A stretch of 5,452 bases of DNA from Candidatus Hydrogenedentota bacterium. GTDB lineage: Bacteria; Hydrogenedentota; Hydrogenedentia; Hydrogenedentales; SLHB01. The DNA lies in NCBI GenBank assembly GCA_007136375.1, contig SLHB01000112.1:1-5452 (forward strand). Direction: 5' to 3'. Below, piece after piece: positions 1-5,452 of the stretch. Position numbers and translations under genes: made by a program. The notes below the pieces were generated by a model. The model made no database searches. It saw nothing but the letters and a program-made list of their open reading frames with translations, and was not told the DNA's origin. Numbering within the stretch: the first letter of the stretch is position 1; the number at the start of each line of letters is the position of its first letter.

Positions 1-1
1 C

Positions 2-34
2 TACAAGATGGTGAAGGATCTTGCCGACGAGTAG
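2..34 (+). CDS. C-terminal tail of an unidentified upstream gene (partial)
   Basis: One plus-strand frame reads YKMVKDLADE followed by TAG at 32-34. The charged, helix-like end looks like a normal protein C-terminus, and the stop lies 51 bp before the preferred start of the nitrilase-family gene, as in a co-directional gene pair. Only ten codons are visible, so neither the family nor the reality of the gene can be established. A second frame is also open across the left edge but runs on into the next gene out of phase. Confidence 0.4.
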   Translation, partial: YKMVKDLADE

Positions 35-70
35 CGATTCCACCGGCCAAAACGCGGCGCCTTCCGCCTT

Positions 71-74
71 GGAG
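71..74 (+). promoter_or_regulatory. Shine-Dalgarno GGAG deciding the hydrolase start
   Basis: GGAG at 71-74 stands 11 bases before the ATG at 86, a slightly long but usable spacing. An in-frame GTG begins at 74, inside this GGAG, so the site could not serve that start. This favours the ATG at 86, which also gives the compact N-terminus usual for the family. Confidence 0.5.
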
Positions 75-85
75 TGACGCAAAGC

Positions 86-1057
86 ATGAACAGAATCCGG
101 GCGGCTTCCGTCCAATTGAACCACCATCCTGGGGACAAGAGTTACAACCTGGGCCGGAGTACTGACTTCGCGGAGGCCGCGGCGGCGGACGGGGTGGATC
201 TGCTTGTGTTTCCGGAGATGTGCGTTGCGGGCTATTGGCATATCCGCAAGCTGAGCCGTCCCGCGATCGAGGCCCTGTCCGAACCAGTCCCGGAGGGGCC
301 ATCGTGCCAGGCGCTGCTGGCTTTGGCCCAGCGCCACGGCATGACCATCGGCGCTGGGCTCATTGAACAGGACGGCGACGGCGCCCTTTACAACACGTAC
401 GCCGTGGCGATGCCCGACGGACGGCTGGCGAAGCACCGTAAGCTTCACGCCTTCATAAGCGAGCACATTAGCAGTGGGTCGGCGTACACAGTCTTCGACA
501 CGCCTCAGGGGGTCCGCGTTGGCGTGCTGATCTGCTACGACGTGAATATCATCGAGAACGTCCGAATCACCGCATTGCAGGGCGCGGAAGTGCTGCTGGC
601 GCCTCACCAGACCGGCGGCTGCGTGAATCCAAGTCCGCGTTGCATGGGGGCCATCGACCCGGCCCTGTGGGAGAACCGGGACGCGGATCCCGAGGCTATC
701 GAAGCCGAATTCCGGGGCCCCAAGGGACGTGAATGGCTCATGCGTTGGCTGCCATCGCGGGCCCATGACAACGGGATGTTTCTGGTCTTCAGCAATGGCG
801 TGGGGCGCGATGACGATGAGGTCCGGACGGGCAACGCCATGATTCTAGATCCCTACGGCGCCGTTCTCGCGGAGACCTCGGAGCCGGCCGACGCCATGGT
901 CGTTGCGGACCTTGACCCCGCGCTGCTGGAGAAGTGCACGGGCGAGCGGTGGATGGCCACCCGCCGCCCGGATCTCTACGGCCCGCTGACGCAGTTCACC
1001 GGCCGGGAAGAGGACACCCGGACCGCGCGGTTTGATTTCGGCGGGACCGCTCCCTAA
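86..1057 (+). CDS. Carbon-nitrogen hydrolase (nitrilase superfamily)
   Basis: A complete 323-residue cytosolic hydrolase of the nitrilase superfamily, whose members cleave non-peptide C-N bonds of nitriles, amides or carbamoyl groups. The family catalytic triad is visible: Glu44 in FPEMCVAGYW, Lys119 in KHRKLH and the nucleophile Cys150 in VLICYDV; Glu126 in ISEH may be the supporting second glutamate. The C-terminal half has the usual RAHDNGMFLVFSNGVG and NAMILDPYG strands. Between the Cys and RAHDNG lies a long stretch (roughly residues 175-220, with ALWENRDADPEAIEAEFRGP) that is longer than in short amidases and marks a distinct subgroup. There is no signal peptide. ATG at 86 is preferred to GTG at 74 because of the ribosome-site spacing. 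An intrinsic terminator follows 43 bp after the stop. The substrate cannot be read from the sequence; N-carbamoyl amino acid, amide or nitrile are all possible. Confidence 0.9.
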   Translation: MNRIRAASVQLNHHPGDKSYNLGRSTDFAEAAAADGVDLLVFPEMCVAGYWHIRKLSRPAIEALSEPVPEGPSCQALLALAQRHGMTIGAGLIEQDGDGALYNTYAVAMPDGRLAKHRKLHAFISEHISSGSAYTVFDTPQGVRVGVLICYDVNIIENVRITALQGAEVLLAPHQTGGCVNPSPRCMGAIDPALWENRDADPEAIEAEFRGPKGREWLMRWLPSRAHDNGMFLVFSNGVGRDDDEVRTGNAMILDPYGAVLAETSEPADAMVVADLDPALLEKCTGERWMATRRPDLYGPLTQFTGREEDTRTARFDFGGTAP

Positions 1058-1068
1058 GATTCCACGTC

Positions 1069-1097
1069 TTGAGAGTTTCGCGCCGCCCGGCAGTAAT
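1069..1097 (+). promoter_or_regulatory. Weak candidate sigma70-type promoter for the aldolase gene
   Basis: TTGAGA at 1069-1074 matches five of six bases of the -35 consensus, and AGTAAT at 1092-1097 matches four of six of the -10 consensus, with a 17-bp spacer. Transcription would start near 1104, inside the 5' arm of the terminator, so RNA from this promoter would escape termination. The -10 lacks its first two consensus bases and such matches arise by chance, so this is only a suggestion. Confidence 0.2.
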
Positions 1098-1100
1098 CCC

Positions 1101-1123
1101 ATGCCGCCCACGGGCGGCGTTTT
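1101..1123 (+). terminator. Intrinsic terminator after the nitrilase-family gene
   Basis: GCCGCC (1103-1108) pairs with GGCGGC (1113-1118) across a CACG loop. The outer pairs T1102-G1119 and A1101-T1120 extend the stem, and a short T run (1120-1123) follows immediately. This is the classic rho-independent arrangement for plus-strand transcription, 43 bp after the hydrolase stop. A second 5' arm at 1081-1088 (CGCCGCCC) is fully complementary to the same 3' arm (1112-1119), so two mutually exclusive hairpins ending at the same T run are possible. The T run is short, so efficiency is uncertain. Confidence 0.7.
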
Positions 1124-1134
1124 CACATCATCGC

Positions 1135-1140
1135 AAAGGG
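1135..1140 (+). promoter_or_regulatory. Ribosome binding site of the aldolase gene
   Basis: AAAGGG at 1135-1140 lies 6 bases before the ATG at 1147. It supports that start over the non-ATG codon at 1069, whose extension would run through the terminator hairpin. Confidence 0.6.
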
Positions 1141-1146
1141 ACAATC

Positions 1147-2202
1147 ATGACGGAACGACGGCCGGGAGGCCAGCAATTCGCGAGCGACAACTATGCCGGG
1201 ATCTGTCCGGAAGCCTTGGCGTACATGAACAAGGTGAACGCTGGACACGAGCCCTCCTATGGCGACGACTATTGGACCGCGCGGGCCTGCGACTTGTTCC
1301 GGGAGATGTTCGAGGCCGAGTGCGAGGTGTTCTTCGTCTTCAACGGAACGGCCGGCAACGCCTTGTCCATGGCCTCCTTGTGCCAATCCTATCACGGTAT
1401 GATCTGTCACCGCGTGGCGCATGTCGAGACGGACGAATGCGGCGCGCCGGAGTTCTTCTCCCACGGCGCCAAGCTCTTGATGGTGGATGGGGAGCGGGGG
1501 AAGATGACCCCCGAGGGCGTCCACCAAGTGGTCACGAAGCGGACGGATATTCACTACCCCCGGCCACGGGTGGTCAGCGTGACCCAGGCCACGGAGGTCG
1601 GCACGGTCTACACCCCGGCCGAACTGAAGGCGATTCATGAGGCTGCCCAGGCCCACTCCCTCAAGCTTCAGATGGACGGGGCCCGTTTCGCCAACGCGGC
1701 CGCCCATCTCGAAGCCCCGCCCCGGGCGATCACGGTGGACGTCGGCGTGGATGTCCTGTGCCTGGGCGGGTCCAAGAACGGACTCGCCATCGGCGAGGCG
1801 GTGATCTTCTTCGACCTGGCCGCCGCGGAAGAATTCGCGTACCGGTGCAAGCAAGCCGGGCAGCTGGCCGCGAAGATGCGTTTCATCGCGGCGCAGTGGC
1901 TCGGGCTCCTCGATAACGGCGCCTGGCTGCGCTACGCGCGCCACGCCAACGCATGCGCGGCGCTCCTGGAAGAGAAGCTTAAGTCCATTCCAGAGGTCGA
2001 GGCCGTGTTTCCCCGGGAGGCCAATTCCGTCTTCGTCCGCATGCCTGATCCCGTTATCGCGTCGCTGCGCGAAAAGGGATGGCGCTTCTACACCTTCATC
2101 GGCTCCGGCGACGCCCGTCTCATGTGCTCATGGGATACGGAGGAGGCGTCGGTCGAGGCTTTCGTGGATGATCTCAAGGCCGCCATCCGGGAGCGGCGCT
2201 AG
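1147..2202 (+). CDS. Low-specificity L-threonine aldolase (PLP fold type I)
   Basis: A complete 351-residue PLP-dependent enzyme of the threonine aldolase / beta-eliminating lyase family, predicted to split L-threonine or L-allo-threonine into glycine and acetaldehyde in the cytosol. Family landmarks appear in order: FASDNYAG near residues 11-18; NGTAGN (66-71), the phosphate-binding turn; AHVETDECGAPE (91-102), with His92 placed to stack on PLP; QMDGAR (175-180), with Asp177 for the PLP pyridine nitrogen; and GGSKNG (207-212), with Lys210 as the Schiff-base lysine. The small C-terminal domain ends in SWDTEEASVEAFVDDL. Length fits the family. The ATG at 1147 has a ribosome site, while the upstream extension would translate terminator sequence. 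It follows the hydrolase on the same strand but behind a terminator, so it is probably a separate unit. Family is certain; beta-hydroxy amino acid preference and stereospecificity are not, so I give no gene symbol. Confidence 0.9.
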   Translation: MTERRPGGQQFASDNYAGICPEALAYMNKVNAGHEPSYGDDYWTARACDLFREMFEAECEVFFVFNGTAGNALSMASLCQSYHGMICHRVAHVETDECGAPEFFSHGAKLLMVDGERGKMTPEGVHQVVTKRTDIHYPRPRVVSVTQATEVGTVYTPAELKAIHEAAQAHSLKLQMDGARFANAAAHLEAPPRAITVDVGVDVLCLGGSKNGLAIGEAVIFFDLAAAEEFAYRCKQAGQLAAKMRFIAAQWLGLLDNGAWLRYARHANACAALLEEKLKSIPEVEAVFPREANSVFVRMPDPVIASLREKGWRFYTFIGSGDARLMCSWDTEEASVEAFVDDLKAAIRERR

Positions 2203-2217
2203 CGCGGTCTTACGGCC

Positions 2218-2811
2218 TCAGGCGATGCCTCGCGCCGCCTCGTACTTCGTGATGCGGTCCTCGTGGCGCAGGGTGAGGCCGATCTGATCCCAGCCGTTTA
2301 GCAGGCATTCCTTCTTGAAGCCATCGATCTCAAAGGCGAACGTGGCGCCATCCGGCTTCGTGATTGTCTGTGCGGGCAAGTCCACATGCAGGGTGTAGCC
2401 CTCTTGGGCCCGGGTTTCGTCGAGTAGACCCTGGATCGTCGCGGCGTCCAGGGTGATGGGGAGAAGCCCGTTGTTGAAGCAGTTGTTGTAGAAGATGTCC
2501 GCGTAGGACGTGGCGAGGATGGCCCGGATCCCGTAGTCGGACAACGCCCATGGCGCGTGCTCCCGGGAGGAGCCGCACCCGAAGTTGTCCTTCGTCAGCA
2601 GAATGGAGGCGCCTTCATAGCGGGGCGCGTTCATTTCGAATTCCGGATCCGGCGACCCGTCGGCCTGATAGCGCCAATCGAAGAAGAGCACGTCGCCATA
2701 CCCCGTTCGCTCGATGCGCTTGAGGAACTGCTTGGGGATGATCTGATCCGTGTCCACGTTCAGCGCGTCCAACGGCGCCACGATTCCCGTATGTGTTGTA
2801 AAGGGGCGCAT
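2218..2811 (-). CDS. leuD: 3-isopropylmalate dehydratase small subunit LeuD
   Basis: A complete 197-residue small subunit of isopropylmalate isomerase, which with LeuC interconverts 2- and 3-isopropylmalate in leucine biosynthesis (cytosolic). The start MRPFTTHTGIVAPLDALNVDTDQIIPKQFL is the usual LeuD N-terminus, with the D-T-D-Q-I-I-P-K-Q-F-L swivelling-domain motif at 20-30. DNFGCGSSREHAPWAL (75-90) carries the substrate-contacting loop and Ser/Arg residues, and GFKKECLLNGWDQIGLTL (164-181) is the typical C-terminal helix. Length is normal. The ATG at 2811 is preferred because a strong ribosome site precedes it; extension to 2868 adds an unconserved-looking segment starting in the upstream gene's stop region. 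It lies 57 bp after the DUF3500-like gene rather than directly after leuC, which is unusual. Its stop faces the aldolase stop across 15 bp. Confidence 0.97.
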   Translation of the reverse strand: MRPFTTHTGIVAPLDALNVDTDQIIPKQFLKRIERTGYGDVLFFDWRYQADGSPDPEFEMNAPRYEGASILLTKDNFGCGSSREHAPWALSDYGIRAILATSYADIFYNNCFNNGLLPITLDAATIQGLLDETRAQEGYTLHVDLPAQTITKPDGATFAFEIDGFKKECLLNGWDQIGLTLRHEDRITKYEAARGIA

Positions 2812-2814
2812 AGC

Positions 2815-2824
2815 TTCCTTCCTC
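2815..2824 (-). promoter_or_regulatory. Strong ribosome binding site deciding the leuD start
   Basis: Read on the minus strand, these bases are GAGGAAGGAA, ending 3 bases before the ATG at 2811. The AGGAAGG core is 5 bases and the GAGG 9 bases from the start codon. The site fixes leuD at 2811 and lets it be translated independently of the gene before it. Confidence 0.7.
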
Positions 2825-2868
2825 GCGTAAGCCGAATTTGGCGGGATTCTTTGGGTCGTACCCCGCAA

Positions 2869-3912
2869 TTAGTCCAAGGCGGGCATAAAGTCGCGGCCGA
2901 TTGTCCGCCAAATCGTGTGGATATGGTTCGGATCGTTGCCTGCGTCGTCCCGCATGCTGTTGTAGAGCATCATCACGAACGTGGGGCTCTGAATCCGGAA
3001 CGAGTACCGCTCCGAAGCCACATTGTCCTCGATGGCCGTGGAGCCCCGCCACGCGAAGTGGGTTTCGTCGAACTCGGCCTCCACGCGGTCCATGTACGGT
3101 CCTGTCAGCTCGGCTGGGACGTTGTCCATGAAGGCCGCAATGATGGCCCGTAGCTGATCCCGTTGCGCGTCGGTCATGTCCGCGGCCGGCAAGCCCTGGG
3201 GCTCCACCAGATCCGTCTGCGGCTTGAAGCCCTCGTCCATGTCGTGCGATGTTTCGCTTGAGACGATAACTGTTCCGAGTTGTTCCTCGGCGAGCGATTC
3301 GAAGAGCGCGAAGCCAGCAAGCTCTTGGTCCGCCAGATTGCGCGTGCCCAACGCCGGACCGGTCCCCGCGTTGTCCCGGACAATGGCCGGGTTCGCGCCG
3401 ATGAAAGCCGGCGTGACGTTGACCAGCACGCCGTCGTGCACGACGAAGTTGAACACGAGGTGATGGCCTTCCACGCTCCAGCCCCAGGTTCCCTCGTCGC
3501 CGGGTTCGCCATAGACGGTGAAGTAGTAGCGGAGATAGTCGCGGATGGGGCCGTCGTATTCGAGTTCGTGGATGATCTTCTCCAGCTCCATGGTCACCAG
3601 GGCCTTCTCGTAGCCCGTGGGGCTCAAGGAGGCCTCGAGGAGCGCCAGCACGTGTTCCTGCTGCTCCTTGTTCATGTCCCGAAGCATCAGGCCGTCCCGT
3701 TCCCAAAGAGGCCAGTAGTGCCAGCGCATCCGGCGTTCATCGTCGTAGTCCATCCGCGCGTGTTCGAGCTGATTGTCGTTGAGCACGCCGATGAAGGCCT
3801 GCGCGGCCTCCGCCATGCGTTGACCCGCGCCTTGTTCGGCTTCGCCGGCCCACGCGGCGCCCGCGGTTGCCAGCCATGAGACCGTAATAGCGGTGATGAT
3901 GATGCGGCGCAA
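2869..3912 (-). CDS. Secreted DUF3500-like protein inside the leuCD block
   Basis: A complete 347-residue protein resembling the DUF3500 family of unknown function. Residues 1-22 form a signal peptide: basic MRR, a hydrophobic core (IIITAITVSWLATAGAA) and an AWA-type cleavage site before GEAEQG, so export from the cytoplasm is predicted. DUF3500-like signatures are GTWGWSVEGHHLVFNF (141-156), VTPAFIGANPA (166-176), a second TDAQRDQLRAII repeat-like segment (247-258), and the histidine-rich end NHIHTIWRTIGRDF (329-342). The clustered histidines (149-150, 330, 332) could bind metal, but this is inference. The start is TTG, supported by GGGGAGG 8 bases upstream and by the intact signal peptide; the next methionine would remove it. 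It sits 61 bp after leuC and 57 bp before leuD on the same strand, so co-transcription is likely. No role in leucine synthesis is evident for an exported protein. Family call is from memory of motifs. Confidence 0.8.
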   Translation of the reverse strand: MRRIIITAITVSWLATAGAAWAGEAEQGAGQRMAEAAQAFIGVLNDNQLEHARMDYDDERRMRWHYWPLWERDGLMLRDMNKEQQEHVLALLEASLSPTGYEKALVTMELEKIIHELEYDGPIRDYLRYYFTVYGEPGDEGTWGWSVEGHHLVFNFVVHDGVLVNVTPAFIGANPAIVRDNAGTGPALGTRNLADQELAGFALFESLAEEQLGTVIVSSETSHDMDEGFKPQTDLVEPQGLPAADMTDAQRDQLRAIIAAFMDNVPAELTGPYMDRVEAEFDETHFAWRGSTAIEDNVASERYSFRIQSPTFVMMLYNSMRDDAGNDPNHIHTIWRTIGRDFMPALD

Positions 3913-3920
3913 TGGCTTAC

Positions 3921-3927
3921 CCTCCCC
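3921..3927 (-). promoter_or_regulatory. Ribosome binding site deciding the TTG start
   Basis: On the minus strand these bases read GGGGAGG, 8 bases before the TTG at 3912. No ATG or GTG in this frame has a comparable site and still keeps the signal peptide, so the TTG is the best start for the DUF3500-like gene. Confidence 0.6.
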
Positions 3928-3935
3928 GCGCCTCG

Positions 3936-3958
3936 CGCGGCGTTTATGGAACGCCGCG
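3936..3958 (-). other. Stem-loop in the leuC/DUF3500 gap
   Basis: A perfect 9-bp inverted repeat (CGCGGCGTT at 3936-3944 against AACGCCGCG at 3950-3958) encloses a 5-base loop. In the direction of transcription (minus strand) it is followed by GC-rich sequence and the next ribosome site, not by a T run, so it is not an intrinsic terminator. It could stabilise the upstream leuC message end or modulate downstream expression. A smaller GGCGC/GCGCC inverted repeat at 3958-3971 abuts it. Confidence 0.5.
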
Positions 3959-3973
3959 GCGCCGGCGCGCCCT

Positions 3974-5386
3974 TCAGTTGAATTGCCACTCCCGGATGTC
4001 GACGAAGCGTCCCCGCACGGCCGCCGCCGCCGCCATAGCGGGGCTGACCAGATGGGTGCGGCCGCCCTTGCCCTGGCGCCCTTCGAAGTTGCGATTGGAC
4101 GTGGAGGCGCAGCGATCGCCTGGGCTGAGAATGTCCTCGTTCATGCCCAGGCACATGGAGCATCCGGCCGCGCGCCATTCGAAGCCGGCGTCCTTGAACA
4201 CCTTGTCCAGCCCCTCGGCCTCGGCTTGCTGCTTTACTTGCATCGAGCCCGGCACGACCATGGCGCGTTCGATGGCGGGGTGGACCTTGTGCCCCTTGAT
4301 CACCTGGGCCGCCGCCCGCAGATCCTCGATGCGGCCGTTGGTGCAGGACCCGAGGAAGACCTTGTTCAATGGGATCTCCCGCATCGGCGCGCCTTCCGGA
4401 AGGTCCATGTATTTTAGGGCCTTCGCCGCCGCCATGCGCGTGTTTTCATCGGTTATCTCGTTCAGGACGGGCGTCCGTCCGTTGACGCTTGTCACCATGC
4501 CCGGAGACGTGCCCCAGGTCACTTGAGGCTCGATGCCGGCCGCCTCCAACTCGACCACCTTGTCGTAGGCGCAACCGGGGTCGGACGCCCATTGGGACCA
4601 CCGCGCCGCCAATTCCTCCGGAGGCGTGTCTTTCGGGATGTAGTCCCGGCCCAACAGATACTCTACGGCCTTCTCGTCCGGCGAAATCAGCCCTGCCCGC
4701 GCGCCCGCCTCGATGGACATGTTGCAGATGGTCATGCGGCCTTCCATGGTGAGGTCCCGGATGGCTTCTCCCGTGTACTCCAACACGTAGCCGGTGCCGC
4801 CCGCCGTGCCGATCTTCCCGATGATGGCGAGGATGATGTCCTTCGCGGTGATGCCCATGGGAAGCTTCCCGTTGACGCGGATCTCCATGGTCTTGGCCCG
4901 CTGCTGCGCCAGGGTCTGGGTGGCGAGGACGTGTTCCACCTCGCTCGTGCCAATGCCGAAAGCCAAGGCGCCAAAGGCGCCGTGCGTCGAGGTGTGGCTG
5001 TCGCCGCACACAATGGTGAAGCCCGGCTGCGTCAGCCCCAACTCGGGTCCGATCACATGTACGATACCGTTGCGCCGGTCGAGCATGTCGAAGCACGTGA
5101 TGCCGAACTCGGCGCAATTGGCCTTCAGCGTGTCCACCTGCTTCTTCGAGAGCGGGTCCGCGATGGGTTTGGTCCGGTCTTCCTCCGTCGGGATGTTGTG
5201 ATCCATCGTCGCGAAAGTGAGCTCCGGCCTGCGGACGGGCCGGCCGGCCAAGCGCAAGCCCTCGAAGGCCTGGGGGCTGGTGACTTCGTGCACGTAGTGC
5301 CGGTCAATGTAGAGAAGCGTCCCCTGCGAGGGGTCGTCATGAACGGTGTGAAAGTCCCAGATCTTCTCGTAGATGTTCTTTGGCAT
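3974..5386 (-). CDS. leuC: 3-isopropylmalate dehydratase large subunit LeuC
   Basis: A complete 470-residue aconitase-family large subunit; with LeuD it converts 2-isopropylmalate to 3-isopropylmalate in leucine biosynthesis in the cytosol. The [4Fe-4S] cluster ligands are visible: Cys348 in GSCTNGR, and Cys409 and Cys412 in GCSMCLGMN. Other hallmarks are LLYIDRHYVHEVTSPQAFEG (24-43), DHNIPT (62-67), CGDSHTSTHGAFGALAFGIGTSEVEHVLATQ (127-157), NMSIEAGARAG (222-232) and the C-terminal SNRNFEGRQG (430-439). Length and motif order match the bacterial LeuC type of about 470 residues, not the shorter archaeal/HacA-like type. The ATG at 5386 follows AAGGAA (5395-5400) at 8-base spacing and gives the standard N-terminus. 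It is the first complete gene of the minus-strand block; the gene that would normally follow it, leuD, is displaced by the DUF3500-like gene. Confidence 0.97.
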   Translation of the reverse strand: MPKNIYEKIWDFHTVHDDPSQGTLLYIDRHYVHEVTSPQAFEGLRLAGRPVRRPELTFATMDHNIPTEEDRTKPIADPLSKKQVDTLKANCAEFGITCFDMLDRRNGIVHVIGPELGLTQPGFTIVCGDSHTSTHGAFGALAFGIGTSEVEHVLATQTLAQQRAKTMEIRVNGKLPMGITAKDIILAIIGKIGTAGGTGYVLEYTGEAIRDLTMEGRMTICNMSIEAGARAGLISPDEKAVEYLLGRDYIPKDTPPEELAARWSQWASDPGCAYDKVVELEAAGIEPQVTWGTSPGMVTSVNGRTPVLNEITDENTRMAAAKALKYMDLPEGAPMREIPLNKVFLGSCTNGRIEDLRAAAQVIKGHKVHPAIERAMVVPGSMQVKQQAEAEGLDKVFKDAGFEWRAAGCSMCLGMNEDILSPGDRCASTSNRNFEGRQGKGGRTHLVSPAMAAAAAVRGRFVDIREWQFN

Positions 5387-5389
5387 GCT

Positions 5390-5452
5390 TCAGATTCCTT
5401 GCGGACCGTTCGCGCCGCCCAATGATTCAAGCAGCGGATGAATCCCTAAAAA
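5390..5452 (-). CDS. Possible C-terminal tail of a gene upstream of leuC (partial)
   Basis: On the minus strand one frame is open from the window edge to a TGA at 5392-5390, reading FLGIHPLLESLGGANGPQGI. The stop would lie 3 bases before the leuC ATG, and the leuC ribosome site would fall inside its last codons, as is common in operons. The other two minus-strand frames contain stops here, and I see no convincing promoter. Twenty open codons in GC-rich DNA can occur by chance, and I do not recognise the family. Confidence 0.35.
   Translation of the reverse strand, partial: FLGIHPLLESLGGANGPQGI

Noticed and set aside
1058..1146. Glycine riboswitch in front of the aldolase gene, prompted by GAGAG at 1071-1075 and the glycine-producing enzyme downstream
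   Set aside because: The conserved glycine-aptamer elements following GGAGAG, notably the CCGAAGG-type segment, are absent, and the region is too short for a complete aptamer plus expression platform.
1123..1944. A 273-codon minus-strand frame opposite the aldolase gene
   Set aside because: The plus strand encodes all threonine aldolase landmarks. The antisense product shows no domain and its start would lie inside the aldolase coding region without a supporting ribosome site.
2812..2868. N-terminal extension of leuD by 19 residues to a start at 2868
   Set aside because: The extension does not resemble LeuD N-termini, and the ATG at 2811 has a strong ribosome site and begins the standard LeuD sequence.
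2615..3706. A 363-codon minus-strand frame overlapping the DUF3500 gene and leuD, longer than the DUF3500 gene itself
   Set aside because: It is extremely rich in Arg, Gly, Ala and His, as a shifted frame of GC-rich genes is. The overlapping frames encode a signal peptide, family motifs and a full LeuD, so this one is a shadow.
3890..3906. Short GAT/GTG triplet run at the start of the DUF3500 gene
   Set aside because: It simply encodes the isoleucine run (III) of the signal peptide; it is only a few units long and not a meaningful repeat.
4523..5425. A 300-codon plus-strand open frame opposite leuC
   Set aside because: It is antisense to an unmistakable LeuC, has a low-complexity Arg/Gly/Val/His-rich composition and no recognisable motif. 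GC-rich codon use leaves the antisense frame free of stops.

Overview
This GC-rich bacterial window holds five complete genes, and probably the last few codons of a gene at each edge. The layout is two plus-strand genes (a nitrilase-superfamily hydrolase, then a PLP-dependent threonine aldolase) facing a minus-strand leucine-biosynthesis block (leuC, a secreted DUF3500-type protein, leuD). There are no tRNA or rRNA genes, CRISPR arrays or recognisable mobile elements. Long open frames antisense to the real genes are what one expects of GC-rich coding DNA. The source is a free-living type of bacterium with its own leucine pathway. The style (GC-rich, compact, a DUF3500 protein, mixed start codons) would suit an environmental lineage such as the Planctomycetes/Lentisphaerae/Hydrogenedentes groups, but that placement is only a guess.

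Plus strand, 1-2202. A short tail of an upstream gene (stop at 32-34) is followed by the nitrilase-family gene (86-1057), then a strong intrinsic-terminator hairpin (1101-1123), then the aldolase gene (1147-2202). The terminator sits only 23 bp before the aldolase ATG. The aldolase therefore either has its own promoter overlapping the terminator (a weak candidate lies at 1069-1097) or depends on read-through.

Minus strand, 5452-2218. LeuC (5386-3974) and LeuD (2811-2218) are the two subunits of 3-isopropylmalate dehydratase and are normally adjacent. Here a 347-residue exported DUF3500-like protein (3912-2869) lies between them, on the same strand with short gaps of 61 and 57 bp, so all three are probably co-transcribed. 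A 9-bp stem-loop without a U-tract lies in the leuC/DUF3500 gap. An open frame ending 3 bp before the leuC ATG suggests that the operon continues upstream, beyond the window edge. leuD and the aldolase gene converge with only 15 bp between their stop codons.

Most of the window is ordinary metabolism. The items worth a second look are the exported DUF3500 protein inside leuCD and the terminator with two competing 5' arms directly in front of the aldolase gene. I saw no convincing evidence of a wholly new system.
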